Shown here piece by piece: positions 1-6,821 of a DNA stretch of 36,851 nucleotides. Origin of the DNA: an uncultured Saprospiraceae bacterium. GTDB taxonomy: Bacteria; Bacteroidota; Bacteroidia; Chitinophagales; Saprospiraceae. Both the position numbers and the translations under genes were made by a program. Numbering within the stretch: the first letter of the stretch is position 1; each line of letters begins with the position of its first letter. The stretch covers positions 1 to 36,851 of the forward strand of contig CALDGQ010000143.1 of the NCBI GenBank assembly GCA_937941765.1, read 5' to 3'. Below the pieces are notes generated by a model. It saw nothing but the letters and a program-made list of their open reading frames with translations, did no database searches and had not been told where the DNA came from.

Positions 1-72
1 ATAAACATAAACTTGGATTTTGTAGCGGGAGGCCGATTTTATATGTTTGACGGAGGAGTTTATAAAATCTAG
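1..72 (+). CDS. 3' end of a truncated gene, product unknown
   Basis: Frame 1 is open from the first base of the window and stops with TAG at 70-72, giving a 23-residue C-terminal tail rich in Gly and aromatic residues (FVAGGRFYMFDGGVYKI). Alternating aromatic and glycine residues would suit a beta-strand-rich or surface protein, but the fragment is too short to name. A short AT-only inverted repeat (81-107) follows the stop and could be a weak terminator. It is the only plus-strand gene in the left 15 kb. It could also be a chance open frame. Confidence 0.42.
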   Translation: MNINLDFVAGGRFYMFDGGVYKI

Positions 73-269
73 ACTTTTTGTTTCTTTTTTGGCAATGAAA
101 AAAGAAAAAGAATCAGATTCTTCGAAAAATCACAATTGAGAAAGCATGGATATTGATGATTATTCAGTTTAAATGAAAAGCATATTTTGTGCATTCAAAA
201 TGGCTCCTAAAGTCGGAATTTGCTACTCCTGAATGTCTCTATATGGTTCAATCACGAAACAAGATTCCA

Positions 270-611
270 TTAAAACACCAAAGAACCAATCCCAAGATAA
301 ACTTGCCAAAAAACCGTAAACAGTGCCAAGCCAGGAACGAAAATTTTTCTCGCCAAAAAATGCAACCGTTTTCTATTGGGTTGAAAACCTAGGAATTCAA
401 ACACCAAAGAATAGAAAGTATTGTAGTCCTCCTCAGGAGTGCCGTGCGTATCATTTAAGAGACATTTTCCAAGTACGACATGCTGAAGAAAGACAATGAG
501 ATATGCAACCAGCATTACTTTCCAGTTGAAAAGGAACGGACCAATCCAAGCTAATAAGGTGATCAATGCATGAATCCAAAATCCGATATTTAAGTGTCCA
601 CTTTTTTCCAT
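270..611 (-). CDS. small multi-pass membrane protein, unknown function
   Basis: This 113-residue protein has an ATG start and about three hydrophobic segments (roughly residues 8-27, 30-48 and 90-112), so it is probably an inner-membrane protein. Between segments two and three is a polar stretch with the CLLNDTHG sequence and a conserved-looking FEFLGFQPNRK. I do not recognise a family with confidence; the layout loosely recalls small DUF2784-like membrane proteins, but that is only a resemblance. It stands alone: the next minus-strand gene upstream is separated by a heptanucleotide repeat array and that gene's own terminator. Confidence 0.62.
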   Translation of the reverse strand: MEKSGHLNIGFWIHALITLLAWIGPFLFNWKVMLVAYLIVFLQHVVLGKCLLNDTHGTPEEDYNTFYSLVFEFLGFQPNRKRLHFLARKIFVPGLALFTVFWQVYLGIGSLVF

Positions 612-653
612 AGTCGTAAATTTACAAATTGATTTTAAAGATAAGGATAAATT

Positions 654-794
654 GATGTATGATTTATGATAGGAACGATATTACGCGAGCTCACGAATTT
701 TCGATAATATCATACATCATACATCATACATCATACATCATACATCATACATCATACATCATACATCATCCATCATCCATCAAATATCAAATAT
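654..794. repeat. heptanucleotide tandem repeat with upstream inverted partner
   Basis: Eight copies of CATACAT (711-766) are followed by two of CATCCAT (767-780) and two of CAAATAT (781-794). Upstream, 654-670 reads nearly as the reverse complement of the array, and GATATTA (677-683) pairs exactly with TAATATC (705-711), so the region can fold into a long imperfect hairpin. The loop carries CGCGAGCTCACG (684-695), a 12-mer that recurs at 36681-36692. Confidence 0.85.
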
Positions 795-802
795 CAGAAT
801 AA

Positions 803-838
803 AAAAACCGCTTAACACATAAAGCATTAAACGGTTTT
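803..838 (-). terminator. Rho-independent terminator of the barrel gene
   Basis: The stem pairs AAAACCG (about 804-810) plus CTTAA with TTAA plus ACGGTTTT (827-838). On the minus strand the stem is followed by a run of seven T (807 to 801). It lies about 25 bases beyond the stop of the 863-2317 gene. Confidence 0.7.
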
Positions 839-862
839 AGAACTCGGTAGAAATAAAATTAA

Positions 863-2317
863 CTATAATCTATATATCGCGCCAAGGTTGAGTCCAAAGC
901 GAGAGAATTTTTCATTTACGTCATTGTCTTTTTTAGTAAAAGCATTGAGATATAACTTACCAGCAGGTTGTGCATAAAGAAACACACCATCCAACAATTC
1001 ATATCTGATACCAATTCCACCTATAATACTTAGACCTATATTATCTACATATCCATCCAAACTATTTTCCTCGCCATCAGTAATAGAGATGGGTTCATAA
1101 AATTCACCAGAGTTTGGATTTAAAATATCTCCTTTTTTCTTGAATAATACATTCATACTAGCTCCTCCTTCAACATACAAACTTAGATCATCATTATTGA
1201 TTCCAAATTCATATCCAACGGTCAACGGAATGTCAATCATTCGATATCTATTCGTAGTTTTCTTTTCTCTTGTATACGTAGTTACACTGTTGGTAGAATC
1301 ATTAGGAATCTCCCAAGTCTCATTAAATTGGAATCTTTTATTGATTTGTGAATATTCAATTCCCGAGCGTAAAAATAAACCATCTTTGTGTTGTAAATAA
1401 ACATCTAATCCACCGTGATAAGATTCAAGCAATTTTTCCGTTTTTCTTCTTTCGTCGATGTATGGAAATAAATCTTGATTGGTAGAAGAAATTCTATGCA
1501 TCACTAAATCCGGTGAAATATGTGCACCGACAGCAAACTTAAAGGTTGGACCACCATAACATCCTTCTGCAATTTTGTCTTCTGGGATAGACATGTCAGC
1601 AATTTCTGTTTCTTCTAAATTCTCTTCCTCATCTGTCATTGGGATTACTGGAATGACCTCTTTTTTGTTTAAGAATTCGAAAGCTATTACTTTATTAATT
1701 TTAGCTTCCGATTCAAATGGTTGGGATGTCTTTTTATTGTTGTAATTAGTAACGGGAATTGTTGGTGGATAAGGTGCAGTGTTTGAATTTGTATTAAACG
1801 GATCTATGTTAGTATTTTGATTCGTATTAATGAAGCTTGAAGATGTTTCAACTTTGCTTGTTGTTGGATTTACAATTGCATCATTATTGTTTGTACGTAA
1901 AGTATTTTCTTGAGCTGAAATATCAGAAGTTGTATTAATAAATTTATTCTTCTTAGCAATAGTTGTAGGGATAGCTGAGTTAGTTTCAACTTTTGCGACC
2001 TCCTTATTCTCAATCACTTTTTTAGATTGAATGGTGCTGGATTCATTACTAGTATTCAATACACTCATGTTTGAAACACGTGCATTTGCTGTTTCGATAG
2101 TATTTCTTTGATCACTTGCAATGCTGGATAACACCATCGTAGTTGAAACGGCTAAAAGCAGTGCGCCTAAAATCCACCACGCGAATGGCTTTTTGCTGTC
2201 GCTACTTGGATTCGGTTTTTTATCCTGAATGCCGGCCCATATTTCGTTTGGATCAATATCAGAGTTATAGTTTTTGAGGCCGTCTCTGAAAATATCGTCC
2301 ATATTCTTACGATTCAT
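863..2317 (-). CDS. anti-sigma-like, single-TM protein with C-terminal outer-membrane beta-barrel domain
   Basis: The chain has 484 residues. Residues 1-42 are charged and hydrophilic (MDDIFRDGLKNYNSDIDPNEIW), like the short cytoplasmic segment of Bacteroidota anti-sigma proteins. Residues about 44-67 form one transmembrane helix (WWILGALLLAVSTTMVL). Residues about 70-255 are an Asn/Thr/Ser-rich low-complexity linker. Residues about 255-484 alternate polar and aromatic/Gly positions and end in FGLNLGAIYRL, as expected of an eight-strand-type outer-membrane barrel (OMP_b-brl / PorT-like). The ATG overlaps the sigma-factor stop by four bases (ATGA, 2314-2317), so the two are translationally coupled, which supports a role in controlling that sigma factor. 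It may sense the envelope state, but this is inferred. A terminator follows at 803-838. Confidence 0.78.
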   Translation of the reverse strand: MNRKNMDDIFRDGLKNYNSDIDPNEIWAGIQDKKPNPSSDSKKPFAWWILGALLLAVSTTMVLSSIASDQRNTIETANARVSNMSVLNTSNESSTIQSKKVIENKEVAKVETNSAIPTTIAKKNKFINTTSDISAQENTLRTNNNDAIVNPTTSKVETSSSFINTNQNTNIDPFNTNSNTAPYPPTIPVTNYNNKKTSQPFESEAKINKVIAFEFLNKKEVIPVIPMTDEEENLEETEIADMSIPEDKIAEGCYGGPTFKFAVGAHISPDLVMHRISSTNQDLFPYIDERRKTEKLLESYHGGLDVYLQHKDGLFLRSGIEYSQINKRFQFNETWEIPNDSTNSVTTYTREKKTTNRYRMIDIPLTVGYEFGINNDDLSLYVEGGASMNVLFKKKGDILNPNSGEFYEPISITDGEENSLDGYVDNIGLSIIGGIGIRYELLDGVFLYAQPAGKLYLNAFTKKDNDVNEKFSRFGLNLGAIYRL

Positions 2318-2850
2318 ATCGCGATTTTTTCTTTTTGTAAAATTTGTTTTTGCAAAATTTTTCTAGCTCGAGCCAGTTGTGATCTAGAGCTACTTTCTTC
2401 AATCCCTAGTGTTTTTGCAATTTCTTTGTGAGAAAATTCTTCAATCACATATAGATTGAAAACTTCTCTGTAGCCATTTGGCAATTGTTGTATCAAGTTG
2501 ATTAGTGCTTCAGCACCTAGTTTCCCAAAAACAGCAGGAGATTTGTGTGGTTCAACGGTGTTTTCAATGCCCACTATTTCCATCTTGTTTTTAGCTCCTC
2601 TGAAAGATCTTAAAGAAGTATGAACAACAATTTTTCTCATCCATCCTTCCAGTGCATCATGTTCTTTAAGCGAATTCATTCCATCAAAAATGGCAATGAA
2701 AGAATCTTGCAAAATGTCTTTGGCTTTGTGCGGATCTTTTACATACCTTCTGCAGACTGTAAATAGCATACCAGAATATCTTTGTACGAGTGCTTTTTGT
2801 GCAAAAGCATCTTTCTCAATACAGCCTTTTATGATTTCTTTTATATGCAA
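2314..2850 (-). CDS. ECF-family RNA polymerase sigma factor
   Basis: This 178-residue protein has the two-domain ECF plan. Region 2 spans about residues 20-85 (the VCRRYVKDPHKAKDILQDSF part is typical of region 2.2-2.4). Region 4 spans about residues 112-168, with LPNGYREVFNLYVIEEFSHK leading into the helix-turn-helix EIAKTLGIEESSSRSQLARAR. There is no anti-sigma domain within it. It is first in a two-gene unit, with the downstream membrane/barrel protein overlapping by four bases, the usual order for a sigma factor and its regulator. A lipoprotein gene sits upstream, separated by a terminator at 2926-2957. I found no clear copy of the two-part element shared by the nearby lipoproteins before this gene, so autoregulation is not shown. 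Confidence 0.93.
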   Translation of the reverse strand: MHIKEIIKGCIEKDAFAQKALVQRYSGMLFTVCRRYVKDPHKAKDILQDSFIAIFDGMNSLKEHDALEGWMRKIVVHTSLRSFRGAKNKMEIVGIENTVEPHKSPAVFGKLGAEALINLIQQLPNGYREVFNLYVIEEFSHKEIAKTLGIEESSSRSQLARARKILQKQILQKEKIAI

Positions 2851-2925
2851 ACTAGATTTGTTTTTTGGTTTTTAATATTGCAGTATTAAAAAGTATTTAG
2901 GGTTGTGTTAAGTTAGTGAAAAATT

Positions 2926-2957
2926 GTCGGACATGAGCATATTCGCTCACATCCGAC
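2926..2957 (-). terminator. terminator of lipoprotein gene 2976-4790
   Basis: A 13-base-pair stem (2926-2938 with 2945-2957) surrounds a 6-base loop and is followed on the minus strand by AATTTTT. On the minus-strand RNA all 13 positions pair (two as G.U); on the plus strand these become C.A mismatches, which fixes the direction. The same stem recurs at 5108-5139. Confidence 0.8.
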
Positions 2958-2975
2958 CTCTATCTAGCTTTAATC

Positions 2976-4790
2976 TTATTGTCGATCTATTCGGAAGTCA
3001 CCAGTAATTGGTATTGTCATTCCAGTATTAAAATCTTGTGCTTCTCCAGTATAATTTCCTTCAATTTTTCCTCCTGGACCTTCATCCAATGTAACATTTA
3101 CAGTGACTGCGCATCCTTGACAGTTGTATCCTGTTTTCATACCAGTTGTTTGATCAAAAGACCAATATTGGATATATGGTACATCGGTATAAGTACCAAC
3201 TCCATCTCCTACAAATAGTAACTCAAAACCACCTAATGAATCAGGATTGTTTGGATTTCCATTACTTCCACCTCCTCCATATATGGTATAGTTTGAAAGA
3301 CCACTAATACTATCCGCATTGATAAAAATATCTGGGTCAACAAAAGTTACCGTTACTCCATCAGCTGTAGCAGTTAGAATTTCTTCCAATTCTTCACAGA
3401 CGACTATAGTTCCTGCATCAATGTTTGCTGAACCAGGACTCACCGCATAAGTTACAGGGTCACTTTGTAATAATTCATCAAAGTCATATCCAGCAACTGT
3501 GATTTCAGTATCTGATTCACAAATTAATACAGTTTGAGAGAAAGCTCCAGCATCATCTAATGGTGCAGGGAATTGTAAATACGTAGAATTAATGACTGCA
3601 TACCCATTTTCAACAGGCGTGGTACCATCGCAAGTAACCAATGTACCTGACACCTCAACAACATAATCATCCATTCCAGGAACTACGATTTGACCTAAAT
3701 CAACATCTTCTGTATAAGGCCCGATATCTAATGTAAATACCGTGTTTTGACAATCGTCTTTTACAGAAAGTACAAGGTTTTCATTTTTAGGGATTTTACC
3801 TCCAAAGAATCCTTCTTCATTGCTATATCCACTAGCACCATACCAGCTGTTGTCTGCAAAGTCTATGCAAATAGTTACACCACTTAATGGGTAACCACCT
3901 TCTGTCACTACTTGACCATCCATTTCAATTAAAGGAAATGGAGCATCACAGTTCCAGAAAGAGAAGTGAGATACATTACCAACATACATGCCACCTACTT
4001 TAGTAGCAGAACCTTCTTCAATCCAAATTCCATCTACTTCATCAAAACTCCAAAGTGGAATTGTTGTTGGAGCAGCATTTAATAATTCAGTAGGAATTGG
4101 GAAATTGATTTCTGCAGACATTCCTTCTTTTAGTTGTAATTCAGAACCATTGTCAGCAATCAAATCTACTGCAACCATTCCAAAAGTTTCTAACACAGAA
4201 TACACATCATTGGCATCCAATGCTCTTAAGTCACCAGGCATTTGTTGATCGACAACATCACTTGTCGGGTCAATCCAGTGTGCAGCAACATTTACAGTAC
4301 CATTATAGTCTGCTCCATTTGCGTCGACAAATCCATTGTTTTGGAATTTAACCGTTGCACCATCAAATGCTACCTCTTCCGCAGCACCTGCTGGAAATGA
4401 AGAAATGATTGAACGATCTAATAATTGAATACGAGTATAAGAAGTTGAGTTTGAAGTTGCTCTTACTCTATCATATGCTTTGAAAAATCCTGCCTTATTT
4501 GCAGTAACCAAAGCTCCGTCTTCTTCCATTTGAACATTTGAAAACATAAAGTTTCCGTTTTCATCCGTTACCGTTGTATTTGATTTTAATCTTATTGAGG
4601 CACCTTCTACTGGGTTGTTGTATTCATCGGTTACGACACCAACTAAACTACTTGATACAATTACAGAAGGTGGAATGCCATTCCCGCCATCGCCGCCAGT
4701 AGTAGTAGATGTTGTTAAATCCGTATCTTTTCTACAAGCTGAAAATACGATCGCTATCGCTAGAAAGAGGAACGCAAATTTCTTAGTCAT
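2976..4790 (-). CDS. lipoprotein with carboxypeptidase-regulatory-like domain and C-terminal CxxC domain
   Basis: The 604-residue protein starts with a lipoprotein signal (MTKKFAFLFLAIAIVFSAC, lipidated Cys at 19), then a Thr/Gly-rich spacer. Residues about 48-125 are a carboxypeptidase regulatory-like beta-sandwich (SLVGVVTDEYNNPVEGASI and TDENGNFMF). Further beta-rich domains follow, including a second similar module (GQVVTEGGYPLSGVTICIDF, about residue 290). The last ~130 residues hold YNCQGCAVTVNVTLDEGPGG and end in PITGDFRIDRQ, closely matching the C-terminus of the 167-residue lipoprotein encoded at 5196-5699. It probably sits on the periplasmic or outer surface of the outer membrane. 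A candidate ECF promoter lies 54 bases upstream of the start. Function beyond a structural or binding role is unknown. Confidence 0.85.
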   Translation of the reverse strand: MTKKFAFLFLAIAIVFSACRKDTDLTTSTTTGGDGGNGIPPSVIVSSSLVGVVTDEYNNPVEGASIRLKSNTTVTDENGNFMFSNVQMEEDGALVTANKAGFFKAYDRVRATSNSTSYTRIQLLDRSIISSFPAGAAEEVAFDGATVKFQNNGFVDANGADYNGTVNVAAHWIDPTSDVVDQQMPGDLRALDANDVYSVLETFGMVAVDLIADNGSELQLKEGMSAEINFPIPTELLNAAPTTIPLWSFDEVDGIWIEEGSATKVGGMYVGNVSHFSFWNCDAPFPLIEMDGQVVTEGGYPLSGVTICIDFADNSWYGASGYSNEEGFFGGKIPKNENLVLSVKDDCQNTVFTLDIGPYTEDVDLGQIVVPGMDDYVVEVSGTLVTCDGTTPVENGYAVINSTYLQFPAPLDDAGAFSQTVLICESDTEITVAGYDFDELLQSDPVTYAVSPGSANIDAGTIVVCEELEEILTATADGVTVTFVDPDIFINADSISGLSNYTIYGGGGSNGNPNNPDSLGGFELLFVGDGVGTYTDVPYIQYWSFDQTTGMKTGYNCQGCAVTVNVTLDEGPGGKIEGNYTGEAQDFNTGMTIPITGDFRIDRQ

Positions 4791-4843
4791 TTTTATAATT
4801 TTTATTAATTCGATAATTTATTAAATAAATGTTTGTACATCTT

Positions 4844-4875
4844 TAAGTAACCATAAGGATCAATAACGTTGCATG
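4844..4875 (-). promoter_or_regulatory. candidate ECF-type promoter of lipoprotein gene 2976-4790
   Basis: On the minus strand, CATGCAACGTT is followed after 13 bases by GTTACTTA, whose distal end is 54 bases from the start codon. The same two blocks with identical spacing precede the paralogous lipoprotein gene. TGCAAC and GTTAC separated by 16 bases resemble the AAC-containing -35 and short -10 of ECF promoters. That the neighbouring sigma factor reads it is inferred. Confidence 0.5.
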
Positions 4876-5107
4876 TGTTTTGAAAAAAATCATAATTATT
4901 TCATTTTTTCACGTTTGAACCTAAAATAGGCCCAAATTTAGCAGTTTCTCGTGCTTTTGATTCCTTTTTCGTGACACTCATTGTTGAATTTATTGGTGCC
5001 AATCGATTTTACCAATTAGATTTCGGCAACTTTGAATCCAGCTACCATTCCATTGTCATTGAGGATATAGGCTCATTAAATTTAGTAAATGGGTAGGCAA
5101 AAAAATT

Positions 5108-5139
5108 GTCGGACATGAGCACTTGCGCTCACATCCGAC
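5108..5139 (-). terminator. terminator of lipoprotein gene 5196-5699
   Basis: The 13-base-pair stem (5108-5120 with 5127-5139) is the same as that at 2926-2957 and only the loop differs. On the minus strand it is followed by AATTTTTTT. The flanking bases TCTATCTAGCTTTA are also shared with the other copy. Confidence 0.8.
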
Positions 5140-5195
5140 CTCTATCTAGCTTTATTCTTCATGCTTGATCATATAAAAATGGAAGAAGCAACTAT

Positions 5196-5699
5196 TTATC
5201 TTTGTATTCGAAATTCTGCGGAAATAGGTATGGTGTTTCCAGTGACAATATCTTGCGCAGCTCCTTCATAAGTACCCTCAATAAATCCACCTGGACCTTC
5301 ATCCAAAGTTATGTTTACGGTTATTTCGCAGTCTATACAATTGTATCCAACTTCTTGGTTGTTGTCAACATCTGCGCGCCAAGAATGAATGTATTTGATT
5401 TCTGTAAATGTCCCAATACCTTCTCCTACATACCATAAGCGGAAGGAAAATGTTTCTGTGTCTGGATTGTCCGGACTTTCTATTCCACTATATCCGTATA
5501 TGCCCGTCACCGATACGCCCATACTATCGGCTATTGTAAAAATATTGTTATCATAAATGATCGTTTCTCCATCAGAGATGGTAGTTAAGTGTTCTTGTGA
5601 TACTGGCGATAAATTATTTTCACTCATCTCATCATCTTTTTGACAAGCTGAAAAAACAAAAACGATTGCTAAAAGTAGGAATGCAAATTTCTTAGTCAT
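5196..5699 (-). CDS. small lipoprotein, paralogue of the 2976-4790 product
   Basis: The 167-residue protein has signal peptide MTKKFAFLLLAIVFVFSAC (Cys 19), almost the same as in its larger neighbour. It lacks the carboxypeptidase-regulatory modules and corresponds to the neighbour's last ~130 residues. Shared features are YNCIDCEITVNITLDEGPGG (a CxxC pair), EGTYEGAAQD and the ending PISAEFRIQR. It is probably an outer-membrane lipoprotein with one beta-rich domain. Promoter element, leader length and terminator are all shared with the neighbour, so the pair most likely arose by tandem duplication followed by insertion or loss of the middle domains. No known function. Confidence 0.82.
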   Translation of the reverse strand: MTKKFAFLLLAIVFVFSACQKDDEMSENNLSPVSQEHLTTISDGETIIYDNNIFTIADSMGVSVTGIYGYSGIESPDNPDTETFSFRLWYVGEGIGTFTEIKYIHSWRADVDNNQEVGYNCIDCEITVNITLDEGPGGFIEGTYEGAAQDIVTGNTIPISAEFRIQR

Positions 5700-5751
5700 T
5701 TCAAATAAATTTTATTACGAAATAATTTTTAAAAAAAGCCTTTTACAATTA

Positions 5752-5783
5752 TAAGTAACGACCAGGTTAAAAAACGCTGCATG
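5752..5783 (-). promoter_or_regulatory. candidate ECF-type promoter of lipoprotein gene 5196-5699
   Basis: CATGCAGCGTT-N13-GTTACTTA on the minus strand, 53 bases from the start codon, matches the element upstream of 4790 in both blocks and in spacing, while the 13 bases between the blocks differ. Conservation of the blocks against a diverged spacer suggests selection. Confidence 0.5.
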
Positions 5784-5939
5784 AGATTTAAAAAAATTTT
5801 GAGTAAATCCACTTTATTCAATAAATAATTGAATGGAAACCAATCTGATTGACTGGATTATTATTAATAAAACGGAAGTGAGTGTATTATTAGATGTGAT
5901 TTATAACTAAAGATGAAAAGTAGAATAAAGGGTTGGTTT

Positions 5940-6680
5940 TTAATTTCTTCGCAGCCAACCAATGATAGTGGTATCTTCGACCATCCAACCATCTAAAAAT
6001 TTCTTAACATTCAAATGTACTCTAGTCTTGTCGCCAATATTTTGTTGGACTAATTCAATTCTATCATCATAAACTTTGGAAACAATCGCGATGTGTCCAA
6101 ATGGATTGGAATTGTCACCTTCAAAAACAAGGATGTCGTTTAGTTCAGGTCGAGAGAGACTAGGATTGGTATATTGCGTTAATCCTCTTATAGAATTATA
6201 GGTGCCGTCTGGAACTCCTTCGCTAAAGAAATCACGAGCATGACCAAATGAGTCAGGCATTTTGTGATTCATATATTGGTAGTAATATCTTTTTACGAAT
6301 TCAACACATTGATATTTCAGTCCGAGATTATAGCCATCTGCAGTCTTACTACGACCGCTTACATAATTGATATCTCCATTGTAATAAATAGCAACCCCGT
6401 TGTGCTCATCAATTTGAATTCCGTGCCGCAAAACATCTTGGGTCGAATTGACTGGTACATGGACATACTCCGGTTGTTTGGTCCATTGTTTTCGTTGATT
6501 GTATTCTTGAGATTCTGAAATAGAATCAGCAGTTGACCTTGACTCATTCCAATCCCACCAAACCAAGAAACAAATCACTTGGATAAGTAAAATAATAGGG
6601 TAGGCATATTTATTTAAGTAATTCAAATTTTGAAATTTTAAAGGATTGCAAAAATAAGAAAAGGCAGGGGAGTTCGACAC
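5940..6680 (-). CDS. membrane-anchored CHAP-domain amidase/peptidase
   Basis: The longest reading begins at a GTG and gives 246 residues. A hydrophobic anchor follows at about residues 26-42 (YPIILLIQVICFLVWW), which places the rest in the periplasm. The C-terminal ~150 residues form a CHAP domain: a catalytic Cys in YQCVEFVKRYY (about residue 125) and a His in FGHIAIV (about residue 195), followed by acidic and aromatic residues. Relatives cleave peptidoglycan peptides or gamma-glutamyl amides such as glutathionylspermidine; the substrate here is unknown. A TTG at 6626-6624 would give a shorter start just before the anchor (NYLNKYAYP) and is a reasonable alternative. The gene is separate from its neighbours, with no overlap. 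Confidence 0.8.
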   Translation of the reverse strand: MSNSPAFSYFCNPLKFQNLNYLNKYAYPIILLIQVICFLVWWDWNESRSTADSISESQEYNQRKQWTKQPEYVHVPVNSTQDVLRHGIQIDEHNGVAIYYNGDINYVSGRSKTADGYNLGLKYQCVEFVKRYYYQYMNHKMPDSFGHARDFFSEGVPDGTYNSIRGLTQYTNPSLSRPELNDILVFEGDNSNPFGHIAIVSKVYDDRIELVQQNIGDKTRVHLNVKKFLDGWMVEDTTIIGWLRRN

Positions 6681-6765
6681 TCAATTTCAACTTATATTTT
6701 ATCTATTTACAAAGACTTGATTTGTTGAGGATAAGACGTTAAAATAATTTACTGTGCAATAAAAA

Positions 6766-6799
6766 AAAACGTGACTTCAAATCAATGAAGCCACGTTTT
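6766..6799 (-). terminator. terminator of the SdrD-B gene
   Basis: A 14-position stem (6766-6779 with 6786-6799) has a 6-base loop and a following T run of nine on the minus strand. The single irregular pair is G.U on the minus strand but A.C on the plus strand, so it serves the minus-strand gene ending at 6822. Confidence 0.85.
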
Positions 6800-6821
6800 A
6801 TATAAAAATTCAAACTAAAAT

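Larger units (their letters stand above)
4791..5195. other. intergenic region between the paralogous lipoprotein genes
   Basis: It holds the leader and candidate ECF promoter of the left lipoprotein gene (4844-4875) and the terminator of the right one (5108-5139). Between them, about 4980-5070 on the minus strand has a 17-codon open stretch (YILNDNGMVAGFKVAEI) with no start. It might be a gene remnant but is too short to call. Confidence 0.5.

Noticed and set aside
189..392. 67-residue plus-strand frame over the left membrane-protein gene
   Set aside because: It overlaps the opposite-strand membrane protein, has Lys/Asn-rich composition and no recognisable features.
5016..5066. Possible gene remnant (YILNDNGMVAGFKVAEI) on the minus strand
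   Set aside because: Only 17 codons between two stops, without a start or a matching gene in the window.
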